Assembly (NCBI GenBank): GCA_034926225.1
Contig: JAYFRF010000016.1
Location: forward strand, 62,001-126,000
Source: JAAZKA01 sp034926225
GTDB taxonomy: Bacteria > Bacillota > Clostridia > Oscillospirales > QAMX01
Direction of reading: 5' to 3'
Length of the DNA stretch: 64,000 bases
The translations under genes and the position numbers were made by a program. The notes beneath the pieces were generated by a model. That model saw only the letters and a program-made list of their open reading frames with translations. It was not told where the DNA came from and did no database searches. Below are positions 1 to 8,700 of the stretch, one piece after another. The first letter of the stretch is position 1. Each line of letters begins with the position of its first letter.

Positions 1-946
1 CGATCACTCCCCTGCTTTCGAGGATGCGCATGACGACCTCGGCACGGCGTCCGGCCAAAGACAGCGAGATCACATAGGGCGACGCGTCCGGAAAGTTGAC
101 GCGTACCTCGGGGATGGACGGTAAGCCGGCGAGCAGACGCTCGCGGAGAGCAAAAACGGTGCGATCGGCATCGGCGGGCGCTTCACGGACGGCTTCGGCA
201 AAGGCGGCAATAAGAGGCACGCTCTCCGTACCGGAGCGCAAGCCGTTTTCCTGTCCCCCGCCGCAGATCAGCGGCGGGATGCGGACGCCCTTCCTTATAT
301 ACAGCGCGCCGATCCCTTTGGGTGCGTGTACTTTATGACCGCTGACGGCATAAAAGTCCACACCGAGCTTCTCCACATGCACGGGCAGCTTCATAAACGC
401 CTGTACACCGTCCGAATGGAACAGCGCGCGGCTCTTTTTACGGCGCAGCACGTCCGCGATTTCACGAACCGGCATCACAGCGCCCGTTTCATTGTTGACA
501 TGCATCACGCTGACGAGAATCGTGTCTTCCCGCAGCGCCGCTTCAAAGTCGGATACGCGAATCGTGCCGTCAGATCCGGGGCGCAGCTCGGTGACTTCAT
601 ATCCCTCCCGCGCAAGCGCCGCGAGCGGCTCCTTCACGGCGGGATGCTCCACGGCCGTCGTAATGATATGCTTTCCCTGCCGGAAAAGCTTGCGCGCAGC
701 GCCGAAAATCGCCGTATTATCCCCTTCCGTACCGCCGGAGGTAAAGATGATACAGTCCGGCGCACACCCAAGCGCCGCGGAGATCGTTTCGCGGCTCTCC
801 CGTACGAGCGCTTCCGCTCTCATGCCCGCTTCATGCAGACTCGACGGGTTCCCATAGCATTCCGTCATCGCGGCCATCGCGGCGGCGGCGGCGGCAGGAT
901 TCACTCTCGTTGTCGCCGCGTTGTCCAGATAGTGCAAAGTTTCCAT
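1..946 (-). CDS. Cysteine desulfurase, NifS/IscS family (partial, C-terminus beyond window)
   Basis: PLP-dependent enzyme that removes sulfur from cysteine for Fe-S cluster or thio-cofactor synthesis. The minus-strand frame opens with METLHYLDNAATTRVNP at 946, the classical N-terminal motif of this family, preceded by a GGAGCGG ribosome site. Downstream are the TSGGTEGDN segment, a HVNNETG segment, the SGHKVHAPKGIGALY motif holding the PLP lysine, and GGGQENGLRSGTES. These appear in the order expected for aminotransferase class V. The frame is still open at base 1, so the C-terminal part is missing only because the window ends. This is the first of two desulfurase genes here; the other (12653-13861) is paired with nifU. 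Family is certain, but which sulfur acceptor it serves is not visible. Confidence 0.93.
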   Translation of the reverse strand, partial: METLHYLDNAATTRVNPAAAAAAMAAMTECYGNPSSLHEAGMRAEALVRESRETISAALGCAPDCIIFTSGGTEGDNTAIFGAARKLFRQGKHIITTAVEHPAVKEPLAALAREGYEVTELRPGSDGTIRVSDFEAALREDTILVSVMHVNNETGAVMPVREIADVLRRKKSRALFHSDGVQAFMKLPVHVEKLGVDFYAVSGHKVHAPKGIGALYIRKGVRIPPLICGGGQENGLRSGTESVPLIAAFAEAVREAPADADRTVFALRERLLAGLPSIPEVRVNFPDASPYVISLSLAGRRAEVVMRILESRGVI

Positions 947-1083
947 CCGCTCCTTATTTTCATCGATAAAAGTATAACATAATCCGCCCGGTTTTGCAAT
1001 ATATCGTTTAAAATATTCCCCTCTGAGGGTCGTTTCTTGCATACATACCAAGATTGTTGTCGATTGACGGTGACAAAAAAGAG

Positions 1084-1112
1084 TTGACAATTTACAAAGG
1101 CTGTGTTATCAT
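1084..1112 (+). promoter_or_regulatory. Sigma-A promoter for the M23 peptidase gene
   Basis: TTGACA at 1084-1089 and TATCAT at 1107-1112 are separated by 17 bp, ahead of the start codon at 1180. Confidence 0.75.
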
Positions 1113-1120
1113 GTTACCAC

Positions 1121-1137
1121 TGTAACCAAATTGTAAC
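1121..1137 (+). promoter_or_regulatory. WalR (YycF)-type box
   Basis: TGTAAC at 1121-1126 and TGTAAC at 1132-1137 are separated by exactly 5 bp. This matches the WalR consensus of two TGTWAH hexamers spaced by 5. The site begins 9 bp downstream of the -10 hexamer, a position where WalR represses in Bacillus (inference for this organism). A further TGTTAC lies at 1112-1117. Confidence 0.55.
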
Positions 1138-1179
1138 AATTATGAAATCTGATTGAAACATACAGAGGTGATTTCTTAG

Positions 1180-2235
1180 ATGGACGGAAAGCGGGCGTAT
1201 GGCAGAAAGATACTTACGTGGGTGATCGGCATCGCGGCGTCGTTGAGTGTTTTGACGATGACGGCGGCGATGCCCCAAGCGCAGGCGGTCACTGAGGTAC
1301 CGGCGGTCACGGAAAGCGCGGTGCGCAGAAGCGTGCCTATGGCGACGGTCGTGGAAGCGGCGAGAACGTCGCAGGTCAAGCTTGTGTACATCGAAGGGGA
1401 GCGCGCGGTACTATGCCAGGCGGATGTGGACGTGGACGCGGTGGTCGAGCGGGCGGTGGCATATCTTTCGGAGAATATACATGAAGCGGTGCTTTTACAG
1501 ACCGTCTTGTATCAGACGATAGAGCCGGACGGTACGCCGGTGCTGGATGAAAACCAATTATACGCCTATCTGACGAAAGAAAACCCGCTGAAAGTAAAAT
1601 ATACGAAGCAAATCATCACCTTCGAGCCGGTTCACTTTGATACGGCGCTCGAGGAAGACGATACGATGTTCACCGACGAGACGGCGGTTATTACAGCAGG
1701 CGTGGATGGCGAGGCACGTGTAACGAGCGATGTGACCTACGTCTGCGGCGTCGTAACGGATACCAGGGAGCTTTCTCGCGAGGTGACGAAGACGCCGGTA
1801 ACCCGCGTCGTTCGCGCCGGCACACAGGAACGCCCGGATTGGTGGCCGACCGGGAAGATGATACAGCCGGTAATGGGCAGGCTTTCGTCGGATTACGGCA
1901 AGCGCGGACGGTATGAGTTCCATACCGGCGTGGATATCGCAGCGAAAAAGGGCACGCCGGTGGTCGCCGCCGACGGCGGAACGGTGATTTTCGCCGGGTG
2001 GTGGGGCAACTACGGAAACTATGTGCAAATTGATCATAACGGCGTTATCACGGCTTATGCACACAACTCAAAGCTCTTAGTCAAGGAGGGAGACCACGTC
2101 GTGCAGGGGCAGCAGATCGCGGAGGTCGGCTCCACCGGACGCTCGACAGGGCCGCATAGCCATTTTGAGATTTTAATTGGATATGAATTCCAGAATCCGC
2201 ACGATTATATCGACTTTGTATTTGAGGAAGAATAA
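1180..2235 (+). CDS. Secreted M23 (LytM-type) peptidoglycan endopeptidase with G5 domain
   Basis: Predicted cell-wall hydrolase of 351 residues that cuts peptide cross-links in peptidoglycan outside the membrane. An N-terminal hydrophobic segment (about residues 11-30) looks like a signal peptide or anchor. A G5 domain follows (about 145-220), typical of proteins that bind cell-wall carbohydrate. The C-terminal M23 domain (about 230-345) keeps the zinc ligands H248 and D252 in HTGVD and H328 in PHSHF, plus H295. The ATG at 1180 is preceded by AGAGGTG. The gene stands alone, with its own promoter and a terminator behind it. A perfect WalR-type box between promoter and gene suggests control by the cell-wall stress system. 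Its exact substrate bond cannot be told from sequence. Confidence 0.9.
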   Translation: MDGKRAYGRKILTWVIGIAASLSVLTMTAAMPQAQAVTEVPAVTESAVRRSVPMATVVEAARTSQVKLVYIEGERAVLCQADVDVDAVVERAVAYLSENIHEAVLLQTVLYQTIEPDGTPVLDENQLYAYLTKENPLKVKYTKQIITFEPVHFDTALEEDDTMFTDETAVITAGVDGEARVTSDVTYVCGVVTDTRELSREVTKTPVTRVVRAGTQERPDWWPTGKMIQPVMGRLSSDYGKRGRYEFHTGVDIAAKKGTPVVAADGGTVIFAGWWGNYGNYVQIDHNGVITAYAHNSKLLVKEGDHVVQGQQIAEVGSTGRSTGPHSHFEILIGYEFQNPHDYIDFVFEEE

Positions 2236-2248
2236 AATTTTTACTGGG

Positions 2249-2274
2249 AAGACGGATGTTACAATCCGTCTTTT
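2249..2274 (+). terminator. Rho-independent terminator after the M23 peptidase gene
   Basis: AAGACGGAT (2249-2257) pairs with ATCCGTCTT (2264-2272) across a 6-nt loop. The run of T is short (TTTT from 2271) and is followed by another T-rich stretch at 2281. Confidence 0.65.
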
Positions 2275-2322
2275 CGCTACTTTTTGGATATATAAATAGA
2301 GGTTATCAAATGAGAATAAAAA

Positions 2323-2339
2323 ATTACACAATAATTACA
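2323..2339 (-). promoter_or_regulatory. Second WalR-type box, upstream of the first SLH gene
   Basis: ATTACA at 2323-2328 and ATTACA at 2334-2339 are spaced by exactly 5 bp. On the minus strand this reads TGTAAT-N5-TGTAAT, a full match to the WalR consensus. It lies about 95-100 bp upstream of the likely transcription start. Confidence 0.5.
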
Positions 2340-2421
2340 GGGAGATAAATGGGTCCGTACTGAGAAATGTTACAACAAATTCATAAAAATGACTCTTTAT
2401 TTTTCAAGGATTCTCTGGTAA

Positions 2422-2427
2422 TATAAT
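2422..2427 (+). promoter_or_regulatory. Probable -10 element of the first SLH gene
   Basis: A consensus TATAAT is present, but no good -35 hexamer is seen 16-18 bp upstream (the area is T-rich). A weak -35 would fit an activator-dependent promoter. Confidence 0.45.
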
Positions 2428-2548
2428 GTAGAGGGATTATCCACCCCTTTTCCATGAATTCCCGCTGAAAACAGTGGAACCGTTGGAACGAAATGCCGTA
2501 GACAAGCGTCTAATATCCGATACCGAAAAAAGAAAGGGAGGTTTCGAC

Positions 2549-5500
2549 ATGAAACGAAGAATCACCGCATTGCTCCTGACGTTGTGTTTAATGGTGTCCC
2601 TGGTACCGACATTGGCGGCGACAGCCACCGATGTGAAAGGGCATTGGGCTGAAAGCAATATCGAGGCGCTGCGTACCTTAGGCATTATGGAAGGCTATCC
2701 GGACGGAACCTTCCGGCCGAATAACAATGTCACCAAAGCCGAGCTTGTAACCCTCTTAAACCGCACCTTCGGTTTGAAAACCACGAAGAGTATCAGCTAC
2801 AGCGACGTCGACAGTACCAAGTGGTACTACAGCCAGTTCCGGCTCGCGACGGATTACGTCTTTACCTTTTCCAACAAGGTGTATCCGGACACTCCCCTCA
2901 CCCGGCAGGAGGCCGCTGCGATGTTCGGCCGCCTGATGAGCTTCACCGATACCACCGGCACCTCGGCCTTCTCCGATGACAGCTCCATCGCGTCCTGGGC
3001 GAAAAACTACATATACGCGGGCGCCGCCAAGAATCTGATCACCGGTTACCCCGAGGGGACGTTCAAGCCCCTTGACAACATCAGCCGCGCCGAGGTCGCG
3101 ACCGTCCTCGTCCGCCTGATCGGCAACGTGATCGACCGCGCCGGCACCTACTCTACCCTCGGCAGCTACGCCAATACCACCGTCATGGCTTCCGGCGTGA
3201 CCCTTAAGAACGTCCATATCACAGGCGACCTCTATATCACCGCCGGCGTCGGCGCTGGGCTTGTGACCTTGGAGGGTTGTACCATCGACGGCGAGATCAT
3301 TGCGGTCGGCAACCCCGGCTGCACCGTGATCTTCTCCGGCACAACCAATAAGGCCGCTGTTCGCGGCGACGGCGTCTCTATCGCCGTGACCGGCACCGTG
3401 GCCGATCTGACCGTGACCTCCGCGAATCAGATTATGACATCCCTCAATGTGACCTCCGGCGCATCCGTGCAGAAGCTGACCATGAAGACCCCCGCTGCCG
3501 TCAGCGGCGCCGTCGGGACGGCATATCTCTATGTCTCCGGCGTCTCCTTCACCGTTATGCCCGACGCGTGGAACCTCAATACCGGCGCGACCGTGACCAT
3601 CGGCGGTACGCTCTACAATACCTCCGGTACCAAAGGCCCCGGTTTCTCGACTAACTACCCTACTTCCACCGTGAAGCTTTCCTCTAACGGTACCCGTCAG
3701 ACGATCTCCGTAACCGTGAAGCTCGAGGAGCTTGCCCAGATCTATTGCATTGCCGTCCCACGCGGCAGCACCGCGCCTACCTCCGAGCAGGTGCGCGCCC
3801 GTACAAACTACGGCTCCGTCGTGGTTTCGGATTCCAATTTCGCCGTCTATAACGTGACCGGCGTTACTAAGGTCCTCGAAATGAGCAACCTCGCCCTCGG
3901 TACAAGCTACGACGTGTATGTCGTAGCCGAGAGCATGGATGCGTCGCCGAAGCTCGGCAGCGTCATCAAGCTCCAGCCCGACGTCGCGATTTACGCAAAT
4001 AACTACCCCGCCGTCTACGGGATGGCGGATACCTCAGTCACCGTTTCCGTGAAGACGGTTCGTACCGCGACGATCTATATGACCGCCGTCCTCGCGGGAC
4101 TGACTGCGCCGACTGCCGATCAGATGAAAAACGGCACCTATGGGGTGAGTCTCGGCAGTATTACGACCGCCGCCGACCTCGAACAGAAGCTGACCTTAAG
4201 CGGACTGACCGCCGGTTCCACCGCCTATGACCTCTATGTCGCGGCGGCGGATGTCGGAGGGGTGCCGAAGTCTACGGATATTGTTAAATTCGCCCTCGGC
4301 ACGGTCGGCAACGCGGTGAACGTCTCCTTCTCCGAAACCCCGACGAACAATACTTACCCAATCTACACGATCGTCACCTTGAAATTCTCGGACACTGTCT
4401 ATAAGACCGGTGCCAGCGCACAGCTCGGCACCGCCGGCGCCATGCCCACCGATCTGATCCGGCTGACCGCCATCGATACCGACCGCAAGACGGCGGTGGC
4501 CGTCTCCGGCTATTCCATGCTGACCGTCGGCAACACTGTTGTGCTGACCCCTCCGGTCGGTGGCTGGACGTCCGGATGTACCTATACCCTCAATTTTTCG
4601 CAGCTTTCCGACGCCAAAGGGCAGAAGCCTACGCCCGTTGAATACACCTTCTCCATCGCAGCGAACAACGATACCCTCAAGGCGCCCTATGTGACGCCTG
4701 CCGCCGGTTCCTCCGTCCAGCCCGGCGGTACGATCAACCTCACGGTTTCCTCCGCGAATGCCAGCGCCGGCGCGATTCTCATCTATACCATCGACGGCTC
4801 CGACCCGCGCAGCAGCACCACCGCTTATTCCGTCTCCGGCCAAATCGGCGCAACCGTGTCGATTCCGGCCTCCGCAACACCCGGCACACAGTATCGCATC
4901 CGTGCCGTGGCCTACCTCAATTCCGCTTACAGCGCGGAGACTGATGCAATCTTCACCGTCGAAAACGCGCTGCTGCGGCCCATCGTAACGCTGCGGGATA
5001 CCGGTGCGGAGCTGCCCTCCGGCACCGAGATCACCTCCGGTACGGCCATCCAGATCGCCGGTATCGATTCCGCGTCGATCATCTACTATACCACCGACGG
5101 TACGACCCCGACGACCTCCGGCACATATGGCACACGCGTAATATTCAACGTCTCCGGCGCGACCGGTACCACCGTTACCATTAAGGCGATCCTCGCACGC
5201 GGCTCCTATGTCTCCGACGTTTATACCTTTACCTATCTCATCTCGAGCACCATGAAGGACTCCGCGACGACGACGCCCATTATTACTCTAGGCGCCACGG
5301 GGGACGTACTTGCCGACAGAACCGTTGTGAATCTAACCGCAAACAATCTGCTCTATGTCTACAGCTTCAATGATTACGAGAAAACGTCCATCTATTATAC
5401 CCTTGACGGCTCCGACCCCGCGAGCAGTGTTACACGCAGTGTATATACCCAGTCGAGCCCCGGCACCCCCTTTGTTTTCCAGGCATCCACCCTGCTGATC

Positions 5501-5593
5501 GGCGTCCAGACCCGTCTGCGCCTGATCGTGTTCAATTCTACGACCGGCGCATATTCCCAAGAACGCGAGCTTTACCTCTATCGTGTCAGCTGA
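2549..5593 (+). CDS. SLH-domain surface (S-layer-like) protein with chitobiase-type C-terminal repeats
   Basis: Large secreted protein (1014 residues) expected to sit on the cell wall. The start at 2549 (MKRRITALL) is chosen because AAAGGGAGG lies just upstream and it opens a clean signal peptide (cleavage near residue 24). Three SLH domains follow (about 28-76, 83-131, 141-191); these usually bind pyruvylated wall polymer. After them comes a glycine/threonine-rich repetitive stretch that looks like parallel beta-helix (about 205-370), then Ig/FN3-like beta domains. The C-terminal third has three segments with the YTxDGSxP-type signature (TIDGSDP, TTDGTTP, TLDGSDP) seen in chitobiase/hexosaminidase C-terminal domains. 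No catalytic domain was recognised, so a structural or adhesive role is likely. No clear terminator separates it from the next SLH gene. Confidence 0.88.
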   Translation: MKRRITALLLTLCLMVSLVPTLAATATDVKGHWAESNIEALRTLGIMEGYPDGTFRPNNNVTKAELVTLLNRTFGLKTTKSISYSDVDSTKWYYSQFRLATDYVFTFSNKVYPDTPLTRQEAAAMFGRLMSFTDTTGTSAFSDDSSIASWAKNYIYAGAAKNLITGYPEGTFKPLDNISRAEVATVLVRLIGNVIDRAGTYSTLGSYANTTVMASGVTLKNVHITGDLYITAGVGAGLVTLEGCTIDGEIIAVGNPGCTVIFSGTTNKAAVRGDGVSIAVTGTVADLTVTSANQIMTSLNVTSGASVQKLTMKTPAAVSGAVGTAYLYVSGVSFTVMPDAWNLNTGATVTIGGTLYNTSGTKGPGFSTNYPTSTVKLSSNGTRQTISVTVKLEELAQIYCIAVPRGSTAPTSEQVRARTNYGSVVVSDSNFAVYNVTGVTKVLEMSNLALGTSYDVYVVAESMDASPKLGSVIKLQPDVAIYANNYPAVYGMADTSVTVSVKTVRTATIYMTAVLAGLTAPTADQMKNGTYGVSLGSITTAADLEQKLTLSGLTAGSTAYDLYVAAADVGGVPKSTDIVKFALGTVGNAVNVSFSETPTNNTYPIYTIVTLKFSDTVYKTGASAQLGTAGAMPTDLIRLTAIDTDRKTAVAVSGYSMLTVGNTVVLTPPVGGWTSGCTYTLNFSQLSDAKGQKPTPVEYTFSIAANNDTLKAPYVTPAAGSSVQPGGTINLTVSSANASAGAILIYTIDGSDPRSSTTAYSVSGQIGATVSIPASATPGTQYRIRAVAYLNSAYSAETDAIFTVENALLRPIVTLRDTGAELPSGTEITSGTAIQIAGIDSASIIYYTTDGTTPTTSGTYGTRVIFNVSGATGTTVTIKAILARGSYVSDVYTFTYLISSTMKDSATTTPIITLGATGDVLADRTVVNLTANNLLYVYSFNDYEKTSIYYTLDGSDPASSVTRSVYTQSSPGTPFVFQASTLLIGVQTRLRLIVFNSTTGAYSQERELYLYRVS

Positions 5594-5667
5594 CCCTATT
5601 TGACCTATATTTTACGGTCAAACCGCGCATAAAGCGCGTTGACGATTATCCAAAGCATGTCCCGCAT

Positions 5668-5708
5668 CCCCTTTTTATGATCCGCTTAGAGGATGAGCGG
5701 ACAAGGGG
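5668..5708 (+). other. Nested hairpin in the leader of the second SLH gene
   Basis: CCCCTT (5668-5673) pairs with AAGGGG (5703-5708), and inside it TCCGCT (5681-5686) pairs with AGCGGA (5696-5701). It has no T-run, so it looks like a 5'-UTR structure, perhaps an mRNA stabiliser, rather than a terminator. Confidence 0.45.
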
Positions 5709-5740
5709 CACGGGGAAAGAATTAAGGGAGGTTTTTCCAC

Positions 5741-8700
5741 ATGAAACAGGCCCCGAAACGCGCACTGTCTGTCGTGTTGGCGTTTTGCCTTGTGCTGACC
5801 ATGTTCACAGGGCTGATCTCCACACAGGCAGCTAGTCCCTTCCCGGATCTGAGCACGTCCCATTGGGCTTACGACGTCATCGTCGGTATGTACAACATGG
5901 GATACGTAAAGGGCGATAACAAGGGCAAGGTTAACCCCGAATCCTATGTTACCACCGCAGAGTTCATGGCGCTCATCAACCGTATGTTCGGTCTCTATCT
6001 GACTGCGAACACCGGCTACTCCGATACGACCGGCCACTGGGGAAACAATGAAAATGTCTTCTCCTACGCCGCCGCACAGGGGTACATCATCGTCGAAAGC
6101 GGCAATAAGATTCAGCCCGACGCTTACCTCTCCCGTGAGAAGGCGTTCGCCCTGATCGCCCGCTACCTCGGTCTCGATGAGTCCAACTACGCTTACTTCA
6201 CCGACAATACCTCGATCAGCAACGCCTATCGCGGTCTTGTCAATGCCGCTGCCGCTATCGGCATCGTCGATGGTTACACCGACGGCTCCGTCAAGCCCCA
6301 GCAGTACCTCCGCCGTTCCGAAGCCATGAAGATCCTCTATTACATGGTCGGCGGCAACATCATTTCCGGTTCCGCCAGCAACTTATATAACACCAATATC
6401 TCTAAGAGCTCCATCTGCGCCGCTATCACCGGCCGCAATGTCTCTCTTACGAATTCTACCCTCCGCGGCACCGTCTATATCTCCGAAGGCGCTACCAACG
6501 GCACCGTCACGATCTCCAATTCCTCGATTTCTACCCTCGTTGTTCGTGCCTCTAACGTCACGATCAACCTCCAGAACTCGACCGTTACCGAGATCGATAC
6601 CGACAGCTCCGCGTCAGGTTCCGTTGCGATCTACGCGACCGGTACGTCCTCTGTCGGCACGGTGACCGCCTACACCGGCACCTCTGTCACCGACAGTACC
6701 ACGAACGGCTCGTCTTTCTCGAAGGTCGTCTCCGGCACCTCCGCGCAGCTGACACTCGCGGGGACCTTCCCGTCCGTTGTCATGCTCATGAATAACGGCC
6801 GCCTTGTCCTTTCCGGCGTGAATACGCTCGTGAAGAGCCTGGCCATCAACAACACCGCGTCGAATACCGCGATCTCCGGTGAAGGCACCGTGAGCTACAT
6901 CACCGTCGCCGCCGCCGGCGTGACCACGACCATGCTCCCGGGACAGTACATCATCAACACCGGGCTCTCCGCGAAGTTCGCGGGCGCGACCTATACCGGT
7001 TCCGGCACGACTACCGGCGTCAACTCCGGCTTCGTCGCTCCCTACCCCTATGCGAATGTGTCATCGGCCACCGGCTCCGGCATAAGCGCGACTAAGAACA
7101 TCACTGTTAACATCAAGGCTGTCGCGAACGGCACCGTCTACGCTCTCGCCTACCCCGCCGCTGACGCCGAGCCTACCTATTCGCAGATCATCAGCTACGC
7201 GAATACCTCTTCCGGCACCGGCGCTTGGATCGGCAAGTCCGCGAGTGTGACCGCCAATACCGCGACGACCATCACCCTGCCGGTGAACGTCTACTACAAC
7301 ACCGGTGATTACGAAGTCGCCGTCCTGTTTGTCCCGACGACCGGCACGCAGACCACCTACAACCCGGTTTACGGCCCCGTTAAGGACAGCTATACCACCT
7401 ACATGGGCTTTAAGGGTGACTATTACACCGGTTTTATCGCTAATCCGCAGATCACCGCATACACTGCGAGTACCGCCAGCGCCGCCGGCTCTGTGACCGT
7501 CTCCTTCCAGACCGTCATCCCCGGCACCGTCTACCTCTACGCCTACACCGGCACCACCGTTCCGACTTATTCCACGATTCGCAGCTACGGCACAGCCGTC
7601 ACGATGGCCGCGGGCAACGGCTACTACGGGGGCTCCGGCACCCTGACCCTGACGAAGAACACGAGCTACACCGGCGTCGCCGCGTACTTCGTTCCGACGA
7701 ACGCCACCTTTACGATGACGCCCGTCTACTCCCAGACGCTTGTCTACGGCAACTATCTCTATGCGTTAAACACCAGTGTGAACACCGATACCGGCTTCTA
7801 CACCGGCTATCCGTACATCAGCTACTACTCCGGCGGCAGCCTGAAGCTGACCGCGAAGCCGCAGTACAGCGGCACAATGTATTACGCCGTCGTCGCGGCT
7901 GATTACTATCCGACCGCTGCTGAAATCTACGGCATGACCTCGTCCAACAACACCAAGTGCTACTCCAAGGGCTACTTAGCCGTCACCGCCGGACAGCAGA
8001 GCACTACGACCTATCTCTCCGTTCCGTCCATCAACGCGGCCAACTACAAGGTTGTCGCCGTTTTGAAGACGACGAACGGCGGGTATTACGCTCCGGTTGC
8101 GAACAGCATCGTTATGAATTACGTCCTGTATCCGTACAACTACACCGTCTCGAACGGCTTCGGCAGCGGATATCCGAGCATTACGGATATTTACCTGAGC
8201 AGCGGTAAGTACTATGCGGACGTAACGGTTTCCACTATTGCGAGAGGCACCGTTTACCTTGCGGTCGTCAAGAAGGACTACAATCCGACAGCGAAGGCGA
8301 TTGTCAACGCAAATAAATACGCGGATCCGAAGTCGAATGCGTATATCGTGTATTCTTCGGATGACGTCGTGCTCACTTCCGCAAATTATACGATGAATAC
8401 TACGCTTCAGATCCCGAGTGACTATTACAACAGCTATAAGCTCGTCGCGGTTTTCGTTCCTTATAATTCCACGATGGTATACAGCCCTGTTGCCGCTCTC
8501 CTCAGCGAAAATGCCACCGTCTACAGCTACATCGCTGACGCGCCCAGCGCCGTCTTCAGCTTTGAGACTGCGAGCAGCGCAAACGACGTCCCGGCGGGCA
8601 ACAAGCTCTATCTGACGTATGACGAGACGATGGCGATCTACTCCGATGTCAACGATGATGTCAACACATATAACTTATATAATTATAGCTCCGCCTCGCT

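Larger units (their letters stand above)
2236..2548 (+). other. Intergenic region before the first SLH gene
   Basis: This 313-bp AT-rich gap holds the upstream gene's terminator, a WalR-type box (2323-2339), a probable -10 hexamer (2422-2427) and a leader of roughly 110 nt ending in the ribosome site AAAGGGAGG. No open frame of interest was seen in it. Confidence 0.6.

Noticed and set aside
5599..5622. Hairpin TTTGACC/GGTCAAA as a terminator of the first SLH gene
   Set aside because: There is no T-run after it, so it was not called a terminator; readthrough to the second SLH gene is possible.
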